NCBI GenBank assembly: GCA_963556145.1
Contig: OY744467.1
Coordinates: 372,001-436,000, forward strand
From: Hygrocybe punicea
Taxonomy: Eukaryota; Basidiomycota; Agaricomycetes; Agaricales; Hygrophoraceae
DNA length: 64,000 bases
Reading direction: 5' to 3'
Below are positions 44,363 through 54,043 of this stretch, one piece after another (the stretch's first letter is position 1; each line of letters begins with the position of its first letter). The notes beneath the pieces are model-generated. The model was not told where the DNA came from, did not search any database, and saw only the letters and a list, made by a program, of their open reading frames with translations. The translations under genes were made by a program, and so were the position numbers.

Positions 44363-44630
44363 TCTTTTGTAAGCTGTGAGTGTTAATGGGTATCCTTGAC
44401 TGTCTGTTTCTTCACAAGGAGTATGAGAATGTATCCTTCTTCACATATTCACACCTTACAGCATATCCTTTCCACAAGACATGGCTCAGCCGAGATGGAC
44501 AATTCCCACTCCAAGTGGGCTAGCTTATCTCGGCCGACCAATATCTTTCTCCAGGGTAGATGGCTTGGCCGAGGGTTCCATGTTCGGAGAAGCATGGGTT
44601 GGCCGAAGCAGAGGGATATATTGGCTGGCC

Positions 44631-45450
44631 ATGGAACATGGATTGGCCAACCTGGCTGGGTATCTTGGCTGGCCATGGAACATGGATGGGCCGATGGGTC
44701 TGGGTATTTCGGCTGGCCATGAAACATGGATTGGCCGACTGGGCTAGGTATTTCCACTGGCCATGGGAGGTGGATTGGCCGACGGGTCTGGGTATTTCGG
44801 GTGGCCATGGAATGTGGATTGGCCGACCAGTCTGGGTATTTTGGCTGGCCATGGAACGTGGATTGGCCGACGGGTCTGGGTATTTTGGCTGGCCATGGAA
44901 CTTGGATTGGCTGACTACCCTGTGTATGTCGGCTGGCCATGGAACATGGATTGGCCGACTGCGCTGGGTATCTTGGCTGGCCATGAAAGGTGGATTGGCC
45001 GATGGGTCTGGGTATTTCGGCTGGCCATGGAACATGGATTGGCCAACTGGGCTGGGTATTTCGGCTGGCCATGAAAGGTGGATTGGCAGATGGGTCTGGG
45101 TATTTCGGCTGGCCATGGAACATGGATTGGCCGACTGGGCTGGGTATTTCGGCTGGCCATGAAAGGTGGATTGGCCGACGGGTCTGGGTATTTTGGTTGG
45201 CCATGGAACATGGATTGGCCGACTTCCCTGGGTATCTCGGCTGGCCATGGAACATGGATTGGCCAACCAGTCTCGGTATTTCACTTGGCCATGGAACATG
45301 GGTTGGCCAAATGGTCTGGGTATTTTGGCTGGCCATGGGAGATGGATTGGCCAACAGGTCTGGGTATTTGGGCTATGGATTGGCCAATGGTCTGGGTATT
45401 TCGGCTGGACATGGAACATGGATTGGCTGACCTCTGTTCATTTATTGGCT
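44631..45450. repeat. FB2 left minisatellite, 44-bp unit
   Basis: About 18 units built on GGCTGGCCATGGAACATGG followed by ATTGGCCGACTGGGCTGGG and TATTTC. Since 44 is not a multiple of three, all frames stay open and produce long Trp/Gly-rich frames on both strands that I treat as artefacts. Confidence 0.9.
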
Positions 45451-45755
45451 GGCCATGAGACATGAATTGGCTGACTGTACTGGGTGTAGCCATGGAACAA
45501 GGGTTGGCGAAAGCTTTGGTCATATGACATGGCCATAGCACCTGGGTTGGCCAAAGCTCCAGCTACATTGGGATGGCCACAGCTCTAATTACATCAGCTG
45601 TCAACATGATATGCATTGGCCAACACTCAGAATACATTGGCTGGTCATGGCACACTGGTTGGCTGTTCCTAATGGGTCTCTGGCTGGTTGTGGGTCATGG
45701 ATTGACCAGTGCCAGAGATATAATGGCCAGCCATGATACGGCTGACCTTGTGACA

Positions 45756-45770
45756 TAGGGTTAGGGTTTA
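45756..45770. repeat. Two telomere-like TTAGGG units in FB2 arm
   Basis: TAGGGTTAGGGTTTA; the inverted copy is at 49533-49547 in the other arm. Too short to be an old telomere array, and it is part of the arm itself. Confidence 0.5.
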
Positions 45771-46435
45771 CACCGATAAAATGCAATAAATTCCTTCTCA
45801 GACATTAACAGCTTAACATTACAACAAGTACTGCTACTGTGTCACAAATGCCTCTGAAAGGATAACAAGCAAGACACCAACACCATTCAGTCTTGATCTC
45901 AAAGGAGGAGCTCTTCTCCTTCTTGATCAAGACTGACTGACAAAGAAAATACTAACAAAAATTTTGCAAACAAATAACCAAAAATGGATACTGAAATCAA
46001 CTAAACTAACAATATTACCTGGTCTCAATGTCACTAAAGGGAGGCTTAAAAGTAATAGTGAGACTTACCTGGTCAACTTTCAATGATGCCACCAGGCCCA
46101 CTACAAGTAGGTTGCCCAGCAAGGAAATCAGGGGGATTCACCCGCCCTTTCATTCCTGAAGACCTGTACAGTGACAAGCACTCATTTCTGAGGACCAGAC
46201 ACCAACAGTTGGCACGCAGAGATGCCACAATGTTCATTCAAGTTGAACAGATAACTTCAACAAAAGATACTGTCAGTAATGGGGTAATACAAATTAATCA
46301 CTCATCTGGATGCAAACATACCAAAGAAGATACCTGATGGTGAAAAAGAAGAACATACCACAATAATCAAGTAGTCCTGTGAAGTGAACAGACGTCAGCA
46401 ACAAAGCCTGAGGAAATCACCTACCAGTTAAGACT

Positions 46436-46828
46436 ATGACACTACAGAATCTCTGGTTGTTGCCCGGTACAATAACCAAGGATCCTGTAGTGTCATCAAA
46501 AGTGGTAGTGGTGGTTGTGAGGTAAGGAGAAAATCTCAACCGTGTTTGATGGGCTTGTACTTATTTGTTCATGTGACTTAACATGTTTGTTGAGCACATG
46601 TCACAAAGTGTGATGTCACGTTGGGCCGTCCAAACGTTACATCACACTTGTGACATGTCACGTCTCATCAATCATGTGACCTGTTGTGTTGCATTAATCA
46701 TGTGACACATGAGTGGTAATAATCATCATATTCCGAGGGCAGGAATCCTGCCCTCGTCTCACTATGTATAATAGGTACAAAATACAATAATAATGATATA
46801 ACGAGGGCAGGGAATCACCCTGCCCTCG
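46436..46828. repeat. Series of nested hairpins in the inner part of the FB2 arm
   Basis: Within one arm there are several separate inverted repeats: ATGACACTACAG / CTGTAGTGTCAT (46436-46447, 46485-46496), a 29-nt imperfect stem starting ACATGTCACAA (46596-46624, 46630-46658), CGAGGGCAGGA / TCCTGCCCTCG with one base between (46734-46756), and CGAGGGCAGGG / CCCTGCCCTCG (46802-46812, 46818-46828). A further 11-bp stem CAGTCTTGATC is at 45888-45935. The mirror copies lie in the right arm. Confidence 0.75.
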
Positions 46829-46959
46829 TCTCATTGCTGAGCCACCCCGACGGTCGGGTTCATTACCACCGCTGCTGCTGCCGTTGCCGTTGCCGTTGTC
46901 GTGTCTGCTGCTGCTGCTGCGGTTCACGCTGCCGTTGCCGTTGCCAATTTTGGCAGAGG

Positions 46960-47800
46960 GCTCAAATACATTGTGAATAGCTCTCTCTGTAGGCTCAAAT
47001 AAAATACAAAATTTACCATACTTGTGGGTATGGGATACTTACATCCCTTCAGGGTCTTGCCCTGGCCATTGAGGTGTTATACAGCATGTAATAGCAATAA
47101 GAAAATCCAGCCACCTGTACCAATATGGCAATTCGGCCCCATTTAGGAAATCGGCAAACGCCGGTTGAAATTCTCGCGCGAGTTCAAGCCACGTCACTCT
47201 TTCTTTGCAACCACGATCACAGACACAAGGCTGCGGAAGAGCACCAGGCTAAGTTTCATTTTAAGTTTGTTTGATTTATTTTTATTAACTAATTCCACGT
47301 ACTTTTTAGGTCTTTTCCGGCAACATCACGTCAGACGACCGTGAACATTACCACATCAACATCGACAGCCAACGACACGAGGCCCATAAGAGGGCAACAA
47401 CCATGGTTCCGGGAACGGCGACAACGAGGACCGGAACGACGACAACGAGGACCGGAACGATGACAACGAGGACCGGAACGACGACAACGAGGACCGGAAC
47501 GAAGAGAGGGGGGACGGCAACAATGAGAACGGAATGGGGACCAGAATGACAGACCGGAGCGACGAGAACGGGGACAGCAATGACGGACACGGGGACTGGA
47601 ACGACGAGAACGAGGACGACGATGGGAGACGGGATCCACAACGGTATGGGGATGGCGCGGACGATGGAGACCGGGTTGGCGGAGACAAAGACAGGGTTGA
47701 CGCAGATGCAGACGCGGTCGACGATGACGAAGACCCAGACGACGAAGACCCAGACGCGGACGACGGTGAGGAAGAAAAGGATGACAACGGTAAGTCATCA
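46960..47800 (+). CDS. FB2 core cassette (acidic-repeat protein candidate)
   Basis: Plus strand, same order as the FB1 cassettes: block AATAAAATACAAAATTTACC (46997-47016), a TTTAGGAAATCGGCAAACGCCGG segment near 47145, a short exon, a possible intron (GCTAAGTTTC or downstream GTTTG, to TTTTTAG at 47309), then repeats of GACAACGAGGACCGGAACGA leading into a D/E-rich frame (47534-47790, for example DAVDDDEDPDDEDPDADDGEEEKDD). It ends at a GTAAGTCATC donor with an acceptor TGCCTTGCAG near 47840. Downstream is CAG/AAC-rich sequence to 48357. Product and function unknown. Confidence 0.35.
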
Positions 47801-49869
47801 GTGATTTTTTGCTTATTTTATGTACTACTAATGCCTTGCAGTCGTTACTGCGCCGAGGCGAAGCCTGCAACGGCAACGGCAATGGCAAGAGCAGCAGCAG
47901 CCTGAACAGCAGCAGCAGCGGCAGGGGACCGGAACGACAACCACGAGTACCGGAACGACAACCACGGGGACCGGAACGACAACCACGGGGACGGCAACAA
48001 TGACAGCAAGCACAGGAACGACGACAGTGTGGACGGCAACGACGACAGCGTGGACAGCAACGACGACAGCGTGGACGGCAACGACGACAGCGTGGACGGC
48101 AACAAAGATGGCGAGGCAGCGGCAGGACCAGGACCAGGACCAGGACCAGGAGCGGGAACGGTAGCAGCAGCGGGACTGGGACCGGGAACGGCAACAGCAG
48201 CCGCACCGGCCACGGCAGCAGCACCAGCAGCGTGAACAGCAGCAGCAGCTGCAATGGCAATGGCAATGGCGGCAACGGCAACGGCAGCAGCACGAACTGC
48301 AGCACCAGCAACAGCAGACACGACAACGACAACGGCAATGGTAGCAGCAGCAGCAGCGGCAACGGCAACGGCAGCGTGAACCGCAGCAGCAGCAGCAGAC
48401 ACGACAACGGCAACGGCAACGGCAGCAGCAGCGGTGGTAATGAACCCGACCGTCGGGGTGGCTCAGCAATGAGACGAGGGCAGGGTGATTCCCTGCCCTC
48501 GTTATATCATTATTATTGTATTTTGTACCTATTATACATAGTGAGACGAGGGCAGGATTCCTGCCCTCGGAATATGATGATTATTACCACTCATGTGTCA
48601 CATGATTAATGCAACACAACAGGTCACATGATTGATGAGACGTGACATGTCACAAGTGTGATGTAACGTTTGGACGGCCCAACGTGACATCACACTTTGT
48701 GACATGTGCTCAACAAACATGTTAAGTCACATGAACAAATAAGTACAAGCCCATCAAACACGGTTGAGATTTTCTCCTTACCTCACAACCACCACTACCA
48801 CTTTTGATGACACTACAGGATCCTTGGTTATTGTACCGGGCAACAACCAGAGATTCTGTAGTGTCATAGTCTTAACTGGTAGGTGATTTCCTCAGGCTTT
48901 GTTGCTGACGTCTGTTCACTTCACAGGACTACTTGATTATTGTGGTATGTTCTTCTTTTTCACCATCAGGTATCTTCTTTGGTATGTTTGCATCCAGATG
49001 AGTGATTAATTTGTATTACCCCATTACTGACAGTATCTTTTGTTGAAGTTATCTGTTCAACTTGAATGAACATTGTGGCATCTCTGCGTGCCAACTGTTG
49101 GTGTCTGGTCCTCAGAAATGAGTGCTTGTCACTGTACAGGTCTTCAGGAATGAAAGGGCGGGTGAATCCCCCTGATTTCCTTGCTGGGCAACCTACTTGT
49201 AGTGGGCCTGGTGGCATCATTGAAAGTTGACCAGGTAAGTCTCACTATTACTTTTAAGCCTCCCTTTAGTGACATTGAGACCAGGTAATATTGTTAGTTT
49301 AGTTGATTTCAGTATCCATTTTTGGTTATTTGTTTGCAAAATTTTTGTTAGTATTTTCTTTGTCAGTCAGTCTTGATCAAGAAGGAGAAGAGCTCCTCCT
49401 TTGAGATCAAGACTGAATGGTGTTGGTGTCTTGCTTGTTATCCTTTCAGAGGCATTTGTGACACAGTAGCAGTACTTGTTGTAATGTTAAGCTGTTAATG
49501 TCTGAGAAGGAATTTATTGCATTTTATCGGTGTAAACCCTAACCCTATGTCACAAGGTCAGCCGTATCATGGCTGGCCATTATATCTCTGGCACTGGTCA
49601 ATCCATGACCCACAACCAGCCAGAGACCCATTAGGAACAGCCAACCAGTGTGCCATGACCAGCCAATGTATTCTGAGTGTTGGCCAATGCATATCATGTT
49701 GACAGCTGATGTAATTAGAGCTGTGGCCATCCCAATGTAGCTGGAGCTTTGGCCAACCCAGGTGCTATGGCCATGTCATATGACCAAAGCTTTCGCCAAC
49801 CCTTGTTCCATGGCTACACCCAGTACAGTCAGCCAATCCATGTCTCATGGCCAGCCAATAAATGAACAG

Positions 49870-50560
49870 AGGTCAGCCAATCCATGTTCCATGTCCAGCC
49901 GAAATACCCAGACCATTGGCCAATCCATAGCCCAAATACCCAGACCTGTTGGCCAATCCATCTCCCATGGCCAGCCAAAATACCCAGACCATTTGGCCAA
50001 CCCATGTTCCATGGCCAAGTGAAATACCGAGACTGGTTGGCCAATCCATGTTCCATGGCCAGCCGAGATACCCAGGGAAGTCGGCCAATCCATGTTCCAT
50101 GGCCAGCCGAAATACCCAGACCCATTGGCCAATCCATGTTCCATGGCCAACCGAAATACCCAGACTGGTCGGCCAATCCACATTCCATGGCCACCCGAAA
50201 TACCCAGGGCAGTCGGCCAATCCATGTTCCATGGCCAGCCAAAATACCCAGACTGGTCGGCCAATCCACCTCCCATGGCCAGTGGAAATACCCAGACCCA
50301 TCGGCCAATCCATGTTCCATGGCCAGCCGAAATACCCAGACCCGTCGGCCAATCCACATTCCATGGCCAGCCGAAATACCCAGACTGGTCGGCCAATCCA
50401 CATTCCATGGCCACCCGAAATACCCAGGGCAGTCGGCCAATCCATGTTCCATGGCCAGCCAAAATACCCAGCCAGGTCGGCCAATCCACGTTCCATGGCC
50501 AGCCGAAATACCCAGCCAGGTTGGCCAATCCATGTTCCATGGCCAGCCAATATATCCCTC
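49870..50560. repeat. FB2 right minisatellite, 44-bp unit
   Basis: About 15 units, inverted relative to the left array; about three fewer units than the left arm. Confidence 0.9.
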
Positions 50561-50749
50561 TGCTTCGGCCAACCCATGCTTCTCCGAATATGGAACCCTC
50601 GGCCAAGCCATCTGCCCTGGAGAAAGATATTGGTCGGCCGAGATAAGCCAGCCCACTTGGAGTGGGAATTGTCCATCTCGGCTGACCCATGTATCATGGA
50701 AAAGATATGCTGAAAGGGCTCACATATTAAAGTTCCTTCTCCTATAATG

Positions 50750-50994
50750 TAGTAATAGTCTGCTTCTTCTGAGTCACTTTCTTGCTTATTTGGTACTTCA
50801 TTAAGATTGTAATCCTGATTGTCTTCATCTTCTGGGTAGACTAAAATAGGCATAGTTGTTTCTTGGCTATCCTTAATAGTCTCATAGTATACACAAAATT
50901 GCTCTAGTGGCTTATCTTCATGTTCATAATTCTGAGGGTCATCTTCATACAGTCTGACAGAAGTTATATTTGTCAGTTCAGTTTGGTTGTACAC
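50750..50994 (-). CDS. Element E fragment between middle region and FB2
   Basis: Acidic frame of about 80 codons (QTELTNITSVRLYEDDPQ ... EEADYYYIIGEG) that runs into FB2 at 50719. It belongs to the linker before RT. It is in the same frame as the middle region but, after removal of FB2 and one duplication copy, not in the frame of pol, so a frameshift (programmed or a defect) separates them. Confidence 0.45.
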
Positions 50995-51153
50995 AGGTAT
51001 ACTAGAGCTAGCTAAGGTGTCAAATCCTGAATAGTCTGTGAAAATATAAACTTGTACACTATCACATCAAGTAATAAAATGTAGTACAGACAGATATAAA
51101 GAAGAGAGGTTTGACATAGGGGTAAAAATATTGTTACAAGAGTAAACAAATCA

Positions 51154-53670
51154 CTAAGTAATTGTGGACTTGAGATATTTGGGAGGATCAAAATATCCTT
51201 CCTTAAGCAAATCTGCCACTGCTTCAAAGCAGCGAAAGCGCATATCCAAGACTGCATTGATAGCATCAGAGAGCAGCATGCGGCGATTGGAGCGAAACAT
51301 GATGGATGAATTCTTGAGGAAGGTGATTTCTTCTTCTTCAAGGAGAGGGTTGGACTCTGTAAAGTGAAGGGGCCTAAAATGCTCTGTTGCAGGTTCAGGT
51401 AGTCCTTCAGAAACTCCTTCTTCCAGAAACCGAAATAGTAAGCACTTGTGGTTGAAGTAATAGCAGACTGGGTCATTTGAAGGCCTTTCATTGATGAGGG
51501 CCCTCCAGTCAGGGGTGGCTAGCTTGAATCCAATTATGCGAATGCCTTCAACCAGGGATCCTCTAATAGCTTTGAGGAAACTAATGTGAACATCAAATGT
51601 AGACATGTGGTCTGGCTCAGCTGTTAAGATTCTTGCAGCAGCCAAATCCTGATGAGAGGAGCCAGCATTGGAGATGGTGAAGGAATACACTTGAATGGGT
51701 GATTAAGGGTGAACAGGAGGTGCTTCCATGCAAAGCTGAGTGAGTAGATTGGATTCTGGATATAATGGGCCTGATCTAACACTGAATGGGGATCTGGGAT
51801 CCTTGGAGGGAGGTAAGGGCGAAATGCATTCTCCTACATTTAAGGCATTGGCATGATCAAATGGGAGTCTGGCGTATTCATCAGAGGGGGTATTGATTTC
51901 CTCACCCTCTGGCAAGGACCAAGTATTGTCTGAGACAGGTGGCAATTGTAACAAGGATATATCTTCAAGTGGGGGTGTTGTAGGCGAAAGTGATATCAAG
52001 CCTGGAGGGGAATCTAGTGGTTGCTGGGCTTCTTCAATGGCCTGACTGAGGTCTGAATTAAATTCTGTTATTGCTTCTGAGTCTGGGGAATCAGACCTAG
52101 TCCAAGCGAACCATTCTAATTCTTCATCTGAGTCTGTGTCCATGGACTTATCAGAAGATGAATTAATGTCCTCAGAAGAGGACACACTGATAGGTCTAGT
52201 CCTAGATCCAGGTTCCTGATAAGGCTGAGGTAGAGATGAATTTATGGAAGTGGTATGAGGAATAATGATGGTGAGTGGATCTGGTTTGGGGCTTAGGATC
52301 TTGACAGCCTTATTTTCAGAGTCACTCCCAGAATAAATAGAAGAAGATGATTGAGAATCTACAGATATAGAAGTATCTTTAATACCTATGTATTTATTTG
52401 AAGAATATAAATAATCATCACAATTATTATTTAAATCTAGCAAAATGTTCTCAAATATGGGAGACTTAGGAGAATATTCTAAATCACCATATAAATCTTC
52501 AAAAGACAGAGAAGGGGAGCTAGAGACTAAAGATACAAAATCCTCACTACTGTTAAAAGGAGTAAAAGGGGGAGTAGGCAAATAAGTAGTAGTAGGGAAC
52601 GAAATGTCTCCTACATTGGAACCAGGGGTGGCAGGGTTGGAGACATCTGATAAGAGGTCCGGATCGCTGGGGGGCTGGGAAATCAGCTTGCGTCCCAATT
52701 CGGCATGAGGAGGGGGTGGAAATGCGTAGTTTACCTCTGCGTGGTTGTAAAGCATGCAGGGTGGCTCGAGAACAATGGGATTGATGTACCAGACCTGGCC
52801 GATGGGCCAGTCCCAGTCGTCATCTGAAGGGAAAGTAAATTCAGGGGTCTTCGTGGAAGTGGGGTAGTGATTGATGAGGCCGGGCGAGGTGTCGCGTAAG
52901 TGAGCATCAGGTGGCACGTTGAGGCCAGGTGGAAGTCCGTAGTCATAAACGAGTGCCGCCGGGGCGCTACATTCATGATTTGCCAGTGTATAGTTAGTGG
53001 ATTCAAGGAGGGGTGTAACTAGAGGTGTGCGTGGAGAAGTATGGATATCAACGTCAAGGAGGTCACTATCAGGGATAGAGGGGTGCTCATTCATGAGTTC
53101 CGTGCATAGTGCGAGTTGGACGGTGGCCGCCGGGGCCATATATTCGTCAAGGGAAAGCTTTTTCATGAGTAAGGCAGATTCTGGGCATTTTTCATGAGCG
53201 GGATGTGTCATACACACCATGCAGCCTTGCCATTCCACTTCCCATTCATCACCTGCCTCATATCTGTCGTGATCCATATGTTCGAATGGGTTGTGGCTGA
53301 TATCGAGGGCAGAATGGTGAATAGTGGTTTTCAGATCCCCGGAAATGAAAAAAAATGTTGTCTGTAGTTGTGGAAGCATCCGTAGTACAGTCTGCAAGGG
53401 TTGAGACATATTCCAGGGACGTAGTAGTAGTCGAGGAGGGGCGTCTACGGCCACGCTCCGTGTACTGTAGCGGAAGTCGTTTATCAGTGAATAGATGGAG
53501 TGGGATTTTTCCCACCTCGTAGTCCCATTCCCATCCTTCAATTGGGCTCCAACCGCGCACTTCATCGTCGACCAGTGATGGTTCGTGGTCGTCCTTGCCA
53601 GTGAACTTGATAGTGGGGGCGGAATCGAGGGCTGAGCCAACCGTGGGAATCTGCATGACCGGTAAGTCAA
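51154..53670 (-). CDS. Element E middle region, Ser/Pro/Asp-rich, unknown
   Basis: One frame of about 655 codons, a TAA (51703-51705) and a further 180 codons in the same frame. The first 100 codons overlap the end of the readthrough frame from gag. The composition is rich in S, P, D and T with many acidic patches and no recognisable catalytic motif. The part after the TAA has more regular hydrophobic content (TFDVHISFLKAIRGSLVEGI). Gypsy elements do not normally carry about 800 residues between protease and RT. It could be an accessory protein or a captured sequence. Stretch 50995-51153 has nothing recognisable. Confidence 0.45.
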
Positions 53671-54043
53671 TAGGGTTATGGGGTGGTTCTAAGGGTGGAA
53701 TATGATCTCTAGGGCGCGTGCGAGGGTCACGAGTAGTTACTGGAAATGAATAAAAATCCTCTATGTAAGGAGGAGGGACAGGGGGAGGAGAAAATTTCTC
53801 CTCATTAGAAGGGTTAGCAAAGGGGTAAAATTGAAAAACTAAATGTCCCATCCTCAAAGAGGGGGGGACACTTGGAGAATTTATTGTAGCTAGGGAAGCA
53901 TTTAACAAAATTCCGTGCTCAACAGGAACACCAAGGGAATCAATCTCTGGAGAAAGCCTATATCCTACAGTGGCAGCAATCAAAAATTTACTTAAATGGG
54001 GAGATTGGTAATCAAGGGAATTTCCCAAAAAGGAAGTGATAAG
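53258..54043 (-). CDS. Element E: in-frame continuation of Gag after a TGA
   Basis: Directly after the gag-protease stop (TGA, 54044-54046) the same frame continues open for about 261 codons. The stop context is GGC TGA CTT, and TGA followed by C is a leaky context in other eukaryotes. The protein is proline-rich with W-rich patches (GWSPIEGWEWDYEVG). Towards its end it overlaps the start of the next frame at 53670, so a frame change would lead into the middle region. Confidence 0.4.
   Translation of the reverse strand, partial: LITSFLGNSLDYQSPHLSKFLIAATVGYRLSPEIDSLGVPVEHGILLNASLATINSPSVPPSLRMGHLVFQFYPFANPSNEEKFSPPPVPPPYIEDFYSFPVTTRDPRTRPRDHIPPLEPPHNPIDLPVMQIPTVGSALDSAPTIKFTGKDDHEPSLVDDEVRGWSPIEGWEWDYEVGKIPLHLFTDKRLPLQYTERGRRRPSSTTTTSLEYVSTLADCTTDASTTTDNIFFHFRGSENHYSPFCPRYQPQPIRTYGSRQI

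Larger units (their letters stand above)
44450..50719. mobile_element. FB2: 6.3-kb palindromic (foldback) element
   Basis: Flanked by a perfect 9-bp duplication TCACATATT (44441-44449 and 50720-50728). Arms 44450-46945 and 48358-50719 are inverted copies (2496 and 2362 bp). The difference of 134 bp is about three 44-bp minisatellite units. Terminal sequences align from CAGCATATC inward. A 9-bp duplication with very long inverted repeats fits foldback Mutator-like elements, but no transposase is present, so that is an inference. The 1.4-kb centre carries a gene-like cassette and CAG-rich sequence. It interrupts element E. Confidence 0.85.

Noticed and set aside
44631..45450. Regularly spaced repeats that could suggest a CRISPR array
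   Set aside because: Units are adjacent and variable tandem copies without unique spacers, and the DNA is eukaryotic.
44449..45465. Long Trp/Gly-Pro-rich open frames on both strands (100-370 codons) in 44449-45465 and 49829-50994
   Set aside because: They are generated by the 44-bp minisatellite, which keeps all frames open; no start context or domain.
47331..48469. Long leucine/cysteine/serine-rich minus-strand frames over the FB2 core
   Set aside because: Antisense shadows of GAC/CAG-type repeats.
49533..49547. Telomere-like CCCTAACCCTA as evidence for a chromosome end or ancient fusion
   Set aside because: Only two units and part of both FB2 arms; better explained as arm sequence.
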